Shown here in pieces: positions 10,591 through 24,578 of a stretch of 64,000 nucleotides of DNA; position 1 is the first letter of the stretch, and every line of letters starts with the position of its first letter. The DNA is from Enoplolaimus lenunculus. Lineage: Eukaryota > Nematoda > Enoplea > Enoplida > Thoracostomopsidae. Position numbers and translations under genes: made by a program. Under the pieces are notes generated by a model, which searched no databases, was not told the DNA's origin, and worked only from the letters and a program-made list of their open reading frames with translations. The DNA is taken from NCBI GenBank assembly GCA_030248215.1, contig JASANG010000835.1, positions 220,223 through 284,222 on the forward strand, in the 5' to 3' direction.

Positions 10591-13555
10591 CTATTTGCGT
10601 AACATCTGCCATAACACTAACAAAATTTCCGCTATATTAAATACACAGGACTTACAGACGTTTAGAAATCGGGCTGAGTCTCGTGTCGCCGCTATGGCTA
10701 TGACTGTGAGAAAGTTTCACGATGTCATGTAACCGGAGCGGATCCAAAGATTTCCGACGAGGGGCAGGCTGGCAAATGTTATGAAACGCAAAAATCGTAA
10801 GGTAGGAACCTTATCATTTTATCACCAAAAATTTTCTTGGGTTACGTTTATTTCAGACACCTCCGTTCGCTGCCGCTCGACATTAATAAACCAAAGCGTA
10901 AGCAAAATTTTAGACATATATAACTTTGTTCTAGACCTGTTCAATTCATGGGTGGTTTCTGCAGCCATGTGATAATTCAGCCACTTAAATACTAACCATA
11001 AGGGCGCGACCTGAGGTAAATGATACCGGAACAGTAAATTCTACAAGTCTGCCCATGCCCGAATCCGAGTGGATGGTGAAGCAAAATTATGAAATTGATG
11101 TTGCATTAAAGTCTATTCTTTACTGAAGCAAGACTACGGTTGCGCCCAGCTTAAAATTGAGGCTAATTAGAGCTAGAAAACACTGCTCAACACTTGTGCA
11201 ACATGGGATAGTTTTCACATGTTAATTAAAAGGATAGTAACTAGACGAACACTATCTTGTTTGTAACCTGGAAAGCATCAAGGAACATTGTCGTCGATAT
11301 TGGCTGTTTTCACTCTAGGGTCAAAACTCGGCTAAACTCACGGGTCGTTACGTTTTCAATGTAATTAATTTTGTGGCAATACCTGATTTAGGAAATTCTC
11401 TGACCAACCTCGTCGTTCACCAATTTATATCTTGTCAAACATTGCTGGCATACAATTCAGTTAACTATGTTAATACAGCCTTACAGGTCGATTCAGTGCG
11501 TCCGATTATGAAAACTTCAAAACACTTTTTGTAAGTGAATTTGTTCCAAGCTTAATATATATTTCGAGATTACTGAATTTATTTCGCTTTCGAATCAAGT
11601 ACAACAAGTTTTTACAAAAAACTTTGAATATAAGGAAATGGATCAAGGAAATGGATCATTTTGCTGTACGATTGTCCGCAATACGATCCGAAGAATAATA
11701 GTTTTAAGACGATTTCGGACCAAAATGTACTTTGACGCCTTTCCAGGTTAAGTCAAACGACAGTGTTTGTCTGGTTTCTATCCTTTTGATAGAAATATGA
11801 AACACATCCCATATTGCTCAAGTGCAGAGCAATTTTTTCTAGTTTCAACCGCTTTACGAATGTGTTGGTTGATCCACTGATCCTTAACTAGAAAATACGA
11901 AAAGTCAAGCTAAACTAAGCATTAATTTAAATTTTTTCATATGATTATAAAACGTTACGAATATGATACAGGTTATAACACCGGAATATCTACATGACAA
12001 CTGGTGTAATATTAAGTTTGACCAGTTGTACAAGGCACAGTAATAAAAGGGTATATATACATACCATCAGATCTGAAGTTTCCAACAATAATAGTTGAAG
12101 TATAAAACATAAACATACTATATATGTGAATGAACAATATATAACGATACAAACAAGAAAATTGGAAACGAACTAGCTGAAACACCTATAGAAACGGGTC
12201 CTATTTCTCTCCAGCGATATTAAAATCAATGTCTGTTTTTCACTGGTAAACTTTTGACGTTTTTTTTATTTTTAAACACTTGTTTGTTTCTAGATGGTTT
12301 AATTTCGAAAATTTTCAATTTTAAACGTCTTATGAGCTTCTATCATGTTCAAATTTGGAATTGATAAAAAATTTGATTTTTAAAAAATTTCTGTCAAAAT
12401 ATTTAATTACACATTATATGCCATAACCAAACATTCACACGTTATGGGCTGAAACCTGATTTGGTAACCTGTTGATAGTTTTAGCGCTTTTACATCACGG
12501 GACTATTCTGATGACTTAATGAATTATAGGTATACGTAAGTACGTAGAAATGTTGCAGTATGTATGCATGTTCAAAAATGTGCCTATTTTAGCACCAAAT
12601 TTATCACCTGGTAAAGTTTGGAACCTAAAAACCATTATCCGAGTATCGAATTCGGAATATACACACCAATATTTCTGCAGCAATGCCATGTTATTCGTTT
12701 CAGATGTTTTAGAATATTAACCTCCAGAGTGGAAAAACTTCGCTCACAAGATGCTTGCCAGCATATGCCTATCTTTATAATCGCTTCATTTTGAAATAAA
12801 TTCCTGGCTTGTGGCGGCTATTAAGAGCATACTTTGCAGTTTTGTATAAGATAAACGGACAAAGATATAAACCAATATCGGATTCTCTTAGCCTATATAT
12901 AACAGAAATGACCGAACATAAAGAATAGGAGAAATAGATTTTCAAACTATACTATTTAACAAATACCGGAAAACTTAAATATAAGGCTATACTAAACAGG
13001 GTATACATATTGAAATATAGCAGCACTCAACTCATAGTTAGCAGCAAATGAAACAGAAAAAGCTGCAAAAAACATATAGATACCTTATCAATCAAGCTGC
13101 AACCGGAGGTCTGTCTTCAACTTCCAGTTCTGGCAAAAGCACTTCTTTTATTGTTTCTTGTACATTGATTTAGTGCGTATATCTGATGTAATATTTAAAA
13201 TTTTATTTCCCACAATTTAACAAAAAATCTTTGAATAACAACTTTTATAAAAATGTGAACTGACAAAGTTTGGCTTACTTTTGGTTCCTGAGTCGACTTC
13301 GTCAGCATTGGACAACACACCGGCTCCGGTATTTTAACATCCGGTTGCACCTTGCTAACCATTTTTAAGTGCAATACGTTGTAATCAATTAGAAGATAAA
13401 AAATATCTCAACGTATATTTGGTTTTGCCTTTCCGACATAGCTCAATATTCTCAACTGGGTGTAGCCGATATCATCGGTTAATAATAAATCTTGAAGCAA
13501 ATATGTACTAAAACGTAGATTAGCTTCAAAATAACGTACACCACTGGCGTATCCA

Positions 13556-13753
13556 CACTGCAAAAAAGGTGAGTCAAATTAACTCTCTCCAAAATAGGAT
13601 TTTCCTGACTACACAAACTGAGTCAAAATTCGACTCCGCCAGAGTCAAATTGAGTCGAACTTGACTCAGGAGGAGTTGAATTTTGTCCCAGTTTGTATAG
13701 GCAGGAAAGCCTATTTCAGAGACAGTCAATTTGACTCACCATTTTTTGCAGTG
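13556..13753. mobile_element. MITE, GAGTCAA family, copy 2 (198 bp)
   Basis: It starts CACTGCAAAAAAGG and ends TTTTTTGCAGTG, with internal arms GGTGAGTCAAATTAACTC and CAATTTGACTCACC. The length matches copy 1 at 8458. The flanking TA is not preserved. Confidence 0.8.
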
Positions 13754-14100
13754 CAAGAGATCCTACTCAGGCTATAGCCCAACAATAGGTTATCAAAAGC
13801 GAAGAATTATGATTTGTATCAAGAATTTCTGGACCCACAACTGGCGTGCACATGTACTCAAAGGGGATACAAGTGTGCGTCTGCAAAACGAATAGAAATC
13901 TATAAAGATATAATTTGAAAATGGTTAACGGTTTGCAAATTTCTCTTTAAAAAGAAAACATTTCAATTTTTTTCCACACTGCGCCTCCCCAATACCAGTT
14001 GTCTTTTATACGCGATACCATTTTTCACTACAAAATTTTTCTAAATTCATTCTCGCATATTATAAAACAAAAATCAATAAAAAATTAAATTTATATCTTT

Positions 14101-17100
14101 TTACAGCGACTGATACGTGGGCGTTGATGACCACCTCTCAGCTTCCCAGCTATCTATTGCGGATCCTGAACTTGATTCCAAAGGTTCATAGAGACCTTGA
14201 TTTTTAGGTACCCAAAAAAAATCACCGGAACAAAGCATATTTGTCGCATTCCCACCGGAATTCTGTAACCAGCAGGCGTGATTAGACCCCTTGTTCATAG
14301 TTTGAAACCCGTCAAAATTCAAATTGCCCCTGCTTTGAGGGTTAGCGACCTGGTATGCTTCGGGGTCAAATCCTGTTAAAGGTCTACCGGACGAATGTAG
14401 ATAACCGGAATTGAATTCCTCACCCCTGATATTGGGAACAATGTCCTGGCTGCCAGTGTCGCGCTGTAAGGTTAGGCTGTTTCCATAAGTAGTTGATGCT
14501 TGGTTACTGTTGTCTTGGAAACCAGTATATCCGTTGAGCGCCTTTTCATTGCTAACAATGTCATTGTCAATGCTACCCAAATACTGATCTAATTCATGAT
14601 TGTCAAAAGTTGAAATATCCGGAGTCGCAAACTCAAATTGATCGTTGAAGCTGACGTTTTCAGCAGGAGTGCAGTTAATTCGGGAACTGTAGCTCGCGGA
14701 CAGCGGGTCAAAACAGGAGGCACTCGAGTCATATGGTGATGCTTCAGAGTGAAATTGATGGTCAAGTGGTAAAGGTGTGTCTGGAGTAAGTGTTGTTGTG
14801 TGAAAGCTACCAGGAGTAATCCATGATTCTGAAACCTGGTCATTGGTGGGTTTTTGGCTCCAGGTAAACGAGACGCTTCGACCCAAAAATGTATCACTCA
14901 CAGGCGGCGAAGGGTCTATAGGGGGGCTCACAGAGCTTTGGTGGCGTATAAAACCGTTCGACGGTGAACGCCATCGGAAAATGCCCGAATCATGTTGAAA
15001 TTGATCAAATGGTTGAACAGTACCCTTTCGCGCGACATTTTGCCTATTTTCAACATGCCGGGCGTGGTCAGTTTTGAACAGATTGGAAGTCTGAAATACA
15101 ACAGATCTGAACAGCGAGTCTCGCGAAGTTGCATAAACCGTAAGTACGCATTGTTTATCTTTCAAGGCCTGTACATATGATTGCACAAATACTCGTTTTA
15201 CAAACATTGTATTTTCATGCTGTCGTCAACTATATGTCGACCGCATGCTGCCGGCTAGCTGCTTCAGAGATGGATTTGGGTAAGGATTTTTTTACTCGAC
15301 TCGCGCTTCACTCATGTCAACATGAATTTCTTATCCCCGGTATACCCACGCTAAAAAGATCTACCCGCGACCCACCTTTTACCCGCGACTGAAGTTAAAC
15401 CATATTTTAAATATCGCTGGTAATTCGCTCTTTAATGAAGTTTTACAATATAGCTTCAATGAATTTTACAAATGAAGTTTTACTAGAAACAACAAATTTT
15501 TGAACCCAGCTAAATAAACACGGGCCGAACCTGACCAGAAATAAAACAGACAATAGCGTAATGTCTCAAATGTTTCCCGACATTTCCAGTCACTATATGA
15601 CGACTATTCATGATGCATGTTTGATAAACTCCTTCAGCTCCCTCAACGTTTGTACAAGAATTTACGAACCTGAAAATCTAACTTACATTCGTTGGATTAC
15701 TGGGTTTTGATGCCGAGCATTGTATCAGTTGATACTGATTGGCTGTTGTGTTGAACATTGAACAAGGCAACTCAATAGGGTTCAGTTCTATTGACGGAAA
15801 GTTAGATTTGATTATTGGAGCTGGAAAAACATAAATAATAAAGATAGACTAGGTGGTATTTGGTAGAGTTTGAGTTGAAGTGTTGCTCTGGAATGTATCT
15901 GTTTTCCAAAAGCAAATATGCATCCTATCTTTATTTCATAAATGTTCCCCATGGTTTGCATAAAATGATAACTTACAAGTGCGAAAAAGGGCTGATAGTA
16001 AAGCTATTACACTTTAGTTTGCGCAGAGTACTTTGGAATAAACAATTTGACTCAAATGTGTTAACCTATTTTATTAATTTTACTCGATTCTGCAAGGACC
16101 ACATAAAATCTTCAGGCATGAGCGTCCTTAAACAAAATCCTTGTTATATACGTCTCTGACAGTTATATACAGATATATTTATTACAGATTTATGCCACGC
16201 GTCAGAGGATATACGGTTTTATATCATGATGAACCCACCTGTATTACACTGACTACGGTTTCGGCTTCTCGTGGCGTCAAATTCACTTCCGACACTATCT
16301 AAATTATGAAATCCCAACGAAGGCAACGATTCACCGGGCGATAGAGTCACAGGATTACCGGGTTTCGAGCTCGTAGTTGACTGATCGGTACGTGAAACTT
16401 GGGTAACGAATACCGCGCTTTGATTGCTTAAAGAAGTCGAGCTGCAATCGAAAGACATTTGACTGGCTAATTGTTTTCCACAGTATGCGCCTAATTGAAC
16501 TTGATTGGCTGGTTTCTCATCAACGGTTGTTCCCTGTTTAATGTGATTGGCTAGCGGTTCTCCATTGTGTGTGCTTGGATAAATTTGATTGCTTTGTTTG
16601 TCATCAACTCTTGACCGATGTTCGATTTGATTGGTTCGCTTTTCCGCTGCAGAGTTCAGCAATGGGTCTTGACTGGCTCTCGTGTTCAATGTTTGATAAC
16701 AAAATGCCATTTGATTGCCAACTTGTTTCTCTTTAGATCCAACTGACCGATTTTGCTTCGTTATCTCTTCTTCGACTGATTGTCGTTTACTTTGATTGGT
16801 TCGTTTCTCAACGTTCCCGTGATTTGAATTGCTCATTTCCTGCTCGGTTGTTTCCTCGGTTTTTGAAGACTTGTCTGGCTCTTCTGCTTTCTCAATTTCA
16901 ATCGGTGGGCTTGATTTGTATACGGACTCTTCTTGATTCGGCTCAGAAGTTTCACGTCCGTCAGTGTCTTTGGATTTGCTCGCATTTGCAATCGCAGCTG
17001 CAAGTTTCTTGCGACGCTTAGGCCGATATTTGTAGTCCGGATAGTCACGCTGGTGTTTTTTACGAATTTCTTCCGCGGCGTCAATGTAAGGTTGTTTGAT

Positions 17101-19863
17101 CGATTTTGGCATCTCTTTCCATTCTGTTCCTAAAAACGATTATTCAAATTTCAACAAATGATGCGTGGGTGATAGTGACGCTTCTAGAGTGCATCCGTTG
17201 GTGTAAAACTGGAGAGCGAGGGGTACCAAAATGTTCAGAAATCACAGCTGGAGGAGATCCAAAATCATGCAGATGATGTTGTATTTACTCTTTCGGTTAG
17301 AATTTGGTTTACTCAACAAAATAAATAATCTGATTTGCAGCAGACTGGAACCTGATATCCGGTTGCACTCCAAACCGCCACAACGCTGTCCAATTGTGAC
17401 TCATAACCAAGCGAAAACCAGGGGTTCATTATGTTCTTAGAAGAGATTTGTCTTCTGACGCCGTGAAAGATCGAACATGTAAAAGGTGTATGCAAAATAC
17501 GTTGGACTGGGAATGTATTCCCTAATAAGCCAGAAAACGTGCTTTAACGTGATGAATAAAATACCTGCTGAATCCTAGAGGTTGAAACTTCCATAAGGCT
17601 ATACCCTCCAAAACGGAAATCCTAATAACGCACTCGTGTGTCACAGCCTTAGCCCCCGACGCGACATTATATAAATATTAAAATACTTTCATAGTGAACA
17701 GCTGATTGAAATGTATTCCTGAACAACCTGGATTGGCTCTTGTACACATCCAACTATATTTATTCTTAGGCTTATTATTTGGGTTAGAATATGGCTTATG
17801 CGTGCCTAAGCATTATCCCAAACCTAAACTTTGTCGAAACATTTGCCTAAACGCAATTACTTACCTAGTAACTTGCTCAATTCTGCGTTATGCATTCCTG
17901 GCTTTTGAAGTGCCAACTCTTTGCGCCGCGTTTTCGCCCAAACCATAAACGCGTTCATCGGACGGCGAATTCTTGATGGCTGAAAATGGAACGAAAAGTG
18001 AAAAATTTGCTAAATATAGTTTTTCTTAACTTTAAAAATTTGACTTAAAAAGCCGTGAAATAATTTTTTTAAACTTTTCTCACATTAAGGTCCACTATAT
18101 CGTGTAAAAACTATAATTTCAAGCCAAGATTCGAATCGCAGCTTCAACGGTGGGAGGCGTTTACCATGGCCGCTTAGCCATAGGAGCTTGACCGTCGATC
18201 GCGATGCGGCTCACGTCTTGGGGAGATTTTGCACTGCATGTATGTGTAGTATACAATAGTTAAACGCTACGCGTATATATACCGATTGCTCTATGTCTGC
18301 TATATCTGAAAAGGGGTTAAGGTATTTAACTGTAGTAAAAGTTGTACACATACTGTACGCCCACCAAGTTCGAACAGTGGATAAATTGTCAACCTTTTGA
18401 TAAAAGCATCTTACAACCTCAAAAATTTAAAGAATGTTAAACATAACCTAACTTGGAGTTTGATGTCAGAAAAGCTCGCGGCTACTGCTTTCCTATCCCG
18501 TAAGAAGAAGCTTTCATAAACTACAACTCCAATCCCATCTTAAGATGAGCTGCTGCGTCTCTAGACGCTCCTTCGCCCGGAAGCACGGTCTTACTGGTTG
18601 TTGCTCGGCTACCCTAGCGCACCCACCGTCAGAATATGAGCGACCGGTGGCAATTTGTCCTAAATGCTCTCAGAGAGGTGGGACAAGGGAGGTGCTGTAG
18701 GCACGCGTTCTGTAGCACTTTTCTTAAAGTATTTTTTAGACAAATAGGTACCGGCATCCGATAGTCAGACACAAATAATTTTGTCTTGATTATGAAAATG
18801 TAATGTGCCTAAAATCTGTTTTATGCACTGTCTTTAAATGCTTGTGAAATATATATCCAACGTTTTTAGGACAATATGAGCTACTATTTTTTTCTAAGTG
18901 AGAAACTTCGGTTGCAAATTGAACCGGAAGCCATATGCATATGCATTTTGTACATTCAATCGAAGAACCCTACTTCCAATTTCAGGACGTCTTAACTTCG
19001 AGCCACCTCTCTACAAATGATGTGTCGGGGGGATGCTAAGACCGGCCTCGCCGTATATATACCTGTTCTCCAGCGCTGAACAACTCGCTTTGAATCAACA
19101 ACTGATTTGATGGAACAATATCAACTCCATGGTAAGAATGTTGGTTGGTTTTAGAATACTGTCTTCCCAGGCTTCCGGCGTAAACCCAAGGGCTCACCAC
19201 CGCTATTGAACCACCATTATCAGTAGAAGCAGCAAATATTGGCCTGCGGTAATAGTTTGAGTATTGTAAACTTGCAGGCATAGGGTGTTCATAATTTGCT
19301 CGATTGCTTTTCGAAATGTTCCCAGCGTCTCTGCACGGTTTGTAGTAAAAATTTGAATTTAAAACCGTTCTCGGTGGTAGCTGCAGACGTGGGGGATCTT
19401 GTGGAGTCAGGGGTGATGGTAGAAATGACCCAGACGGTATCGGTTGGCTAACGGCAAGGCTGACTGGCCTTTCAAACTGTCGCAATTCAGGTCGGGGTTG
19501 GTCGAAGGTATACGTTGCACCGTTCTGCCACTGATTGTAGTTAGATTGGTCAATACCTAGGGTTTTGTCATTGCCGAATTTAGTGATTTTCTGTCCAACG
19601 CCAGCGTTCAGATTGCCAGGGCTTGAAGCTATTGCCATTTTATGCTCAACTTTAAGCTCAGAATCATTAAATTCGTACCACTCTTCGGTTTCGGTCCCTT
19701 TGCCTGATTTTGAATGCTCACTGGTTTCTTCTGAAAATCGGGCTGAAACGGGGTTATCGGCGAGATTATACTTATTCTGATCCTCGTTGAACAAATCCAA
19801 CAAACTGTCAATTTTATCTGGCCAGGTAGAATCTTGTTTTACTTCTGAATCAAGCGCAGCCAT
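14101..19863 (-). CDS. SoxF-type HMG-box transcription factor (5 exons)
   Basis: Exons 19863-19063, 17979-17865, 17129-16239, 15820-15687 and 15090-14101 join in phase to 976 codons plus a stop. The HMG box (about residues 270-347) reads [14 protein letters not shown] in exon 2 and continues in exon 3 with [19 protein letters not shown] and [13 protein letters not shown], with an intron after [19 protein letters not shown] is the wording of vertebrate Sox7/17/18, which also have an intron inside the box. Near residue 812, HELDQYL resembles the EFDQYL beta-catenin-binding motif of SoxF activators. Role by family: nuclear DNA-binding regulator of endoderm, vascular or related fates. Odd points: the protein is more than twice the length of vertebrate SoxF, exon 1 adds about 265 residues before the box, and exon 3 carries degenerate Asn-Gln repeats. 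HMG identity is near certain; group F is likely. Confidence 0.9.
16440..16830 (-). repeat. Degenerate NQ-containing coding repeats in SoxF exon 3
   Basis: About eight short motifs follow one another after the HMG box: EKRTNQ, KQVGNQM, EKRTNQI, DKQSNQI, EPLANHI, EKPANQV, KQLASQM and SLSNQ. Spacing is roughly 20 residues. On the plus strand this appears as repeated TTGATTGGCT/TTGATTGGTT words. No known domain is recognised. Confidence 0.6.
18121..18200 (-). repeat. tRNA-derived SINE head (pol III A and B boxes)
   Basis: Read on the minus strand, TGGCTAAGCGG (18180-18170) fits the pol III A box and GATTCGAATC (18137-18128) fits the B box, about 32 bases apart as in a tRNA head. It lies in the intron between SoxF exons 1 and 2. 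I could not fold a full cloverleaf by eye, so a SINE or tRNA pseudogene is likelier than a working tRNA. Confidence 0.5.
18430..18720. other. GC-rich block inside SoxF intron 1
   Basis: About 290 bases are clearly richer in G and C than the neighbourhood. The block includes CTCAGAGAGGTGGGACAAGG and CACCCACCGTCAGAATATGA. No long frame and no splice-consistent exon is seen. It may be the body or tail of a SINE or LINE fragment, or a conserved regulatory block. Confidence 0.3.
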
Positions 19864-22800
19864 AGCTAGAAACCTCTTGTAGTTTGCTAAACACTACCAA
19901 ATTTAACAGAAAAAACCACCCCCTGATCTGAACTAAAATTCAGTGACGAAATTGGCAGAAGAGTCTACGAAGTTGCGAATCACAAAATATAATATATTCC
20001 AAAAAAACGCGTTTGTTGCTGAATAAGTTTTCCGCAGCTTGATCAAATCAGACGGAACCATCGTTTGTAGCCGGAAAATAGTACAATTTTGATTGGTGTT
20101 AAACGTCGTTGGCTACCGTAACCCATTCACCATTGCTTGCGTTGATGTTTATCTCCATTTAGAGCAGTTTAGACTAAACAGAATCATCAGTATTTCACTA
20201 CAAACTTCGGTTATAGCATCCATAGTTAACGATTCTATCACAAAAGTTAGTAATTTCTATCTATTAGTCTGTGTAACGAGTATTACCAAGTCTTGTAAGC
20301 ACTCTGAATTCCACCCGATATGTTCCAATCCAACAATGCACAACAACCTAAGGAATCGAACTCAAGTCTAAGTAAATGGTTAAATTTAAGCAGCGCGTTT
20401 AAGCTGTCACAAATGTTTTGACTGCAAGCGTGCGATTCCTAGTTTGGCTTGCGTTCAGAAGTTACACAAAAGTCTTGCAGCACCAGGCAAAAAAACGGCG
20501 ACCGAGAATCAGTTAAATGTTGTAGAATTTTTGATAGTTGCTTGCGTTTGTAAGCTGCATTTATATATAGTTCCGTTAAAATATATTTCTAGATATAAAT
20601 ATATAGTTCTAGATATGTATAATAAATAAATACTATGTAACAATGATTTGTGGGGTAATTTTCTAAAAAACATAATAAACACAAGCTTAAGTTTTGAAAA
20701 TAAGTTAATTTCGTTTTTAGTGTTAGGTATAAATTTTTTGAAGTGCCGCATAGACTAAGACTGACCTACCCGCGGGGCCTAAATGACTCTCTGTACTTCA
20801 GAATCACGAGACATATTTTGAATGGTGTACAGAGCCAGCCGCAAATGCCAAAAAAACTTTCAGAACAGCGAACTGTAGCAACAACGGATAATAACTGTCG
20901 TTCATGGGAACAGAGTCAAATGGTAAAATATGTGTTATCCTATACTCCAAATCGTTTATATATATTTTTATGGTTCGGATGGCTAGGTTTCCGTATTAAC
21001 CTAGCCGCCAGTGGTAGACTGGATTTTTCTGAGCGTGGGCCGGTTTAAGGTTTACCAACGCTCTTGTACAATATTTTAAAACTTTATGACGTTCTAATTT
21101 TCCGAATTATATCGAGTATTTTCCAATCAAGTAGATCGGCTCGCAGAGGAGGTCAAGATTTTCAAAAAGTGTGATTACTTGAATACTTGTCGTCGTAGAA
21201 AATCGAAAATGTATAAGGTATGTAAATATTCAGACCGTTGTATCTGCACTTTCCGTTCGTCCACAGACTTAACCATAAACCCGGGTTTATGTTTTGGCTC
21301 AGCTTCAAGAAACGGCTTGCCAAAGCATAAACGATAACCTTAAATCTAAAGGAAAGTGTATATATACTGGAGTAATCAAACGAGCTAAATTCACTTTTCT
21401 TATACAATCCTTGCATATAATTGCGCAATCAAGAACCAAATTTTGCCGAAACATTCATATGAAGAGGAATAAAGCTTTTGCACGAATTTCGGTTGGAATA
21501 AAATTTCGGTACATTCCAGCACACTTTGTGTAGCCTTTGCTGAAAAGTATCGGCTTACCGTCACTTATCTAAGCTTAAGATCGTAAGCCAGTGGCGTATG
21601 GAGAAATTTGGATTGCAGGGCCGCGATTTTGCGAAATTCTGGTTTGGGTTTCCACCGAAAAGTAAACGTATAACACCCGTTTACAGTGTCAGATGTCAAT
21701 TTTTGGTGAGGTGGGCGACGTTATCCACGTCCCAATAGTTGGCTTCTAGACCGATTTCACAGTTCTCTTTTAGGTCCTCTTATTTTTTGGATGGCTGGTC
21801 AACTGGACCTGGCTGAAGTGTTCGCCAAGTGAGTACAACTTGAAAAAATATTGCGAGTGAACGGCTAGGCACTATCGTCTGCGAGTCTAGTACAGAACTT
21901 CAATTTGGAATCATTTTGAGCGTATTTTTGTGTATAAAATATTTCTTGTCACTAGGAGTTTAATCACAGTGAAAGAAGACTCGAAGTTAGGATTAGGTCG
22001 AGTTTTGAAGAACTCGCCAGCGAAGCGAGCGAAAAGTTATACCGTGTTTCAGTATTAAATCCCTTTGTAGACAGTCTCAAAACGTTCCTTATGTGACAAA
22101 TGAGCGATGCTGGATTTGGTTATACCACAAGCCGACCCCTCGCCCAGTTCAACACCTGTGTAATCAAGAAGCTGTGCACAATTCTAGTGGGTGTTCACCT
22201 TGGAGACCTGCTGCGGATATGGGTACGATCTGGCACGAAAATCAAATTGCCTTACTCTGTTTATTGGTATCTTTAGTTATGAGCTGGATAGTACGGGAAA
22301 TTTAAATTTGACGTCTCCTTTGAACAGCGTCACAGGCAAAAGTATGGGAAAATGGAACAGTGAAAAAGCACGCGAGCGAGGTGAACGAGCAGCCCGGCTT
22401 AATTTTTTATCTATATAATGTAAATTATTATGAACGTACTGATTCGATTTTAAAGCCCCCCTCGGTACGCGCCTGCCCGATGGCGTTCCCAGCAGCTTTT
22501 ATTATGCCTTTTATGACACTATGAGAGGATGAGAGCTTAGTAAACGGATCTTGCCCAAACAACTATACCGTAAATATTTTTCATAAAGGACAGCGGCTAG
22601 ATGAGCATTCTCCCTTTACACATATATACCTCTTAAACATACTCATCGTTTGGTGCGGTCTCCAAAATTGAATTGATTAGGTATACAGATTGCTAAACAA
22701 CCTCGTAAAACGACTAAAAGCTGAGTTATTGCCATAAATTTTGTTTGTTCAATTCTTTTACGGCGGCGGTGTCGGTGTATTAATCGAAAAATACTCGAAA

Positions 22801-24529
22801 ACTTTGAAAATTTGCAAATTTCGCTCACATGGTAAAAATTTAAACGGTTATATATTGCCAATGTCATACTAAAAAACCAATATTTTAGTCGGTTTTTCTG
22901 TGTCAATCCAGGCAAACTTATTCTGCACACAACCAACAAAGCGCTTGTCGGCACACCTTTTGAAACGTTTTTAATAAAACGGCATGGCTCCTTTGGGCTG
23001 AAATTTAATTCGCAAGCTGGACCAGCAAACAAAATTTAAATATTTCAACTGTGAAAATCAATTTGAAACTTTTTGCCGAATGTGAGATTTGTTAAAAAAA
23101 GTAGCAAGAACGATGCGACTGTGCTGGCTTTGACCGAATTTTTTTACAAAACTTCTTTTTTTCTCAGTCAGGCAATACATTTTAGGACGTATTATATATA
23201 GCTATAGTATTATATTGTATATTTGGCTTTATATACTTTGTCTGTGAGTAAAAATTAAAAACATTTATATATAGTTGTCAACGTGTTAAAAATTCCTAAA
23301 TCAAACACAGCTTTAACGAAAATTATGGCCCTGTAGAGGGCATATATAAAATATAAAAGCGCGTCATGTGGTTAAATCGATTCGCTACAACATAATATAT
23401 TATACAAAAAAGCTTTTCGATCATCTGCTTAAATCTCGTTCCAAGAATTACAGCTCAGTCTTTTAAGGCACTTATCATTATTTGCCTCGTATATATTCAC
23501 CTTCTAAAAATTCGATTAAACCTTACTTCCGATATTAAAAACTTTTGGGTCTTTAAGAAAGTACTTAGCGAATTTATTAAGCAAACAAGCATATATTTTC
23601 TTTTCGTAAACATTATAATCTCCAGTTTCGGGCGAACTCCGGGTTGTTAAGTCTAAAATCTTTAGGGTTAATATGGCCGAAAGGCTAATGGTATCAGGGT
23701 AGTTTTATTAAGCTTGATATACTTTAAAAAATTAATTAAGTAAGTATCAGTAACCAGTAAACTTGCCTAAACGTAATAACATCTGCAAAAGTATACCGGA
23801 AGCGGACATAGGGGCGGGAACGCTATTAAATATTTCAAAACTTTGTCATATAAACGTTACTAAACATCGTATATATACCAATATTTTATCGGTAGATAGC
23901 TGAAAACCTTCTAGATAACGTACCAAATAAACAGCGCCCGTTTTCAATGTTAAGATGCTAATTTTTTAAGAGTTTAACGGATAAAGCAGCTGAACGCAAA
24001 AATATTTTTGCCATCTAGAAAAAATCGTTGTAACGTGCCATCCACCTGTCGCTTAACGATATATATAATTCTGGATCCGCCGCTGAAATCTTGAGAAGGC
24101 AGTCAAACTGCTTAGGCTATCAACCTATTATCTATGTAAAAGCCGTAAATTTCGTAGTTAAACCTATTTTAATTCCATGTTACGTTTAGGCTTCGGTTTA
24201 TGTTTTTTGATGTTTAAGCTAGGTTCGGAGGTATACATTGTTCGTTTCAGAGAATGTACACAAATGTTCACTGTTGTTGTTGCTACTGGACAACACCATA
24301 GTTCGAAATTGGCAAAGAAGGCAAAACTTTAGAGAAAAACATTCATTTAATTGCTGGTAACACGTAAGTACGATTTAAATGTATCAGCAGCCTAAAGGGC
24401 GTGAGGAAAATACCGCTGCAAATTCTAAGCAAAATTCAGAGTGCTTCAGTTTTCCTATACAATGCCAAACGGTCGAGCGTGTAGTAGATACTAGAAACAA
24501 ATTTTTCGACAAAAACAACATTTTATATA

Positions 24530-24534
24530 TATAA

Positions 24535-24577
<43 letters not shown>
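24530..24577. repeat. AT microsatellite
   Basis: A run of AT dinucleotides with interspersed AAATAT units is directly visible. Length variation between individuals is expected. Confidence 0.9.

Positions 24578-24578
<1 letters not shown>

Larger units (their letters stand above)
9005..13555. other. Intergenic, 4.5 kb without a supported gene
   Basis: Long AT-rich stretch. It contains a 53-base tandem duplication (9369-9469) and a TGTCCC minisatellite (10384-10590). The open frames near 10307-10732 lie in that minisatellite and are not credible genes. From 10.6 to 13.5 kb I see no further organised structure. Confidence 0.5.

Noticed and set aside
10307-10732. 141-codon plus-strand open frame and overlapping frames
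   Set aside because: Generated by the CTGTCCC minisatellite; several frames are open at once and none resembles a protein.
13090-13364. Possible two-exon minus-strand gene (MVSKVQPDVKIPEPV, then LPELEVEDRPPVAA and a stop)
   Set aside because: The first segment ends in phase 0, but every acceptor before the second gives another phase, and no family is recognised.
22643-23032. 129-codon minus-strand open frame
   Set aside because: No domain, no splice partners and composition like the surrounding AT-rich DNA.
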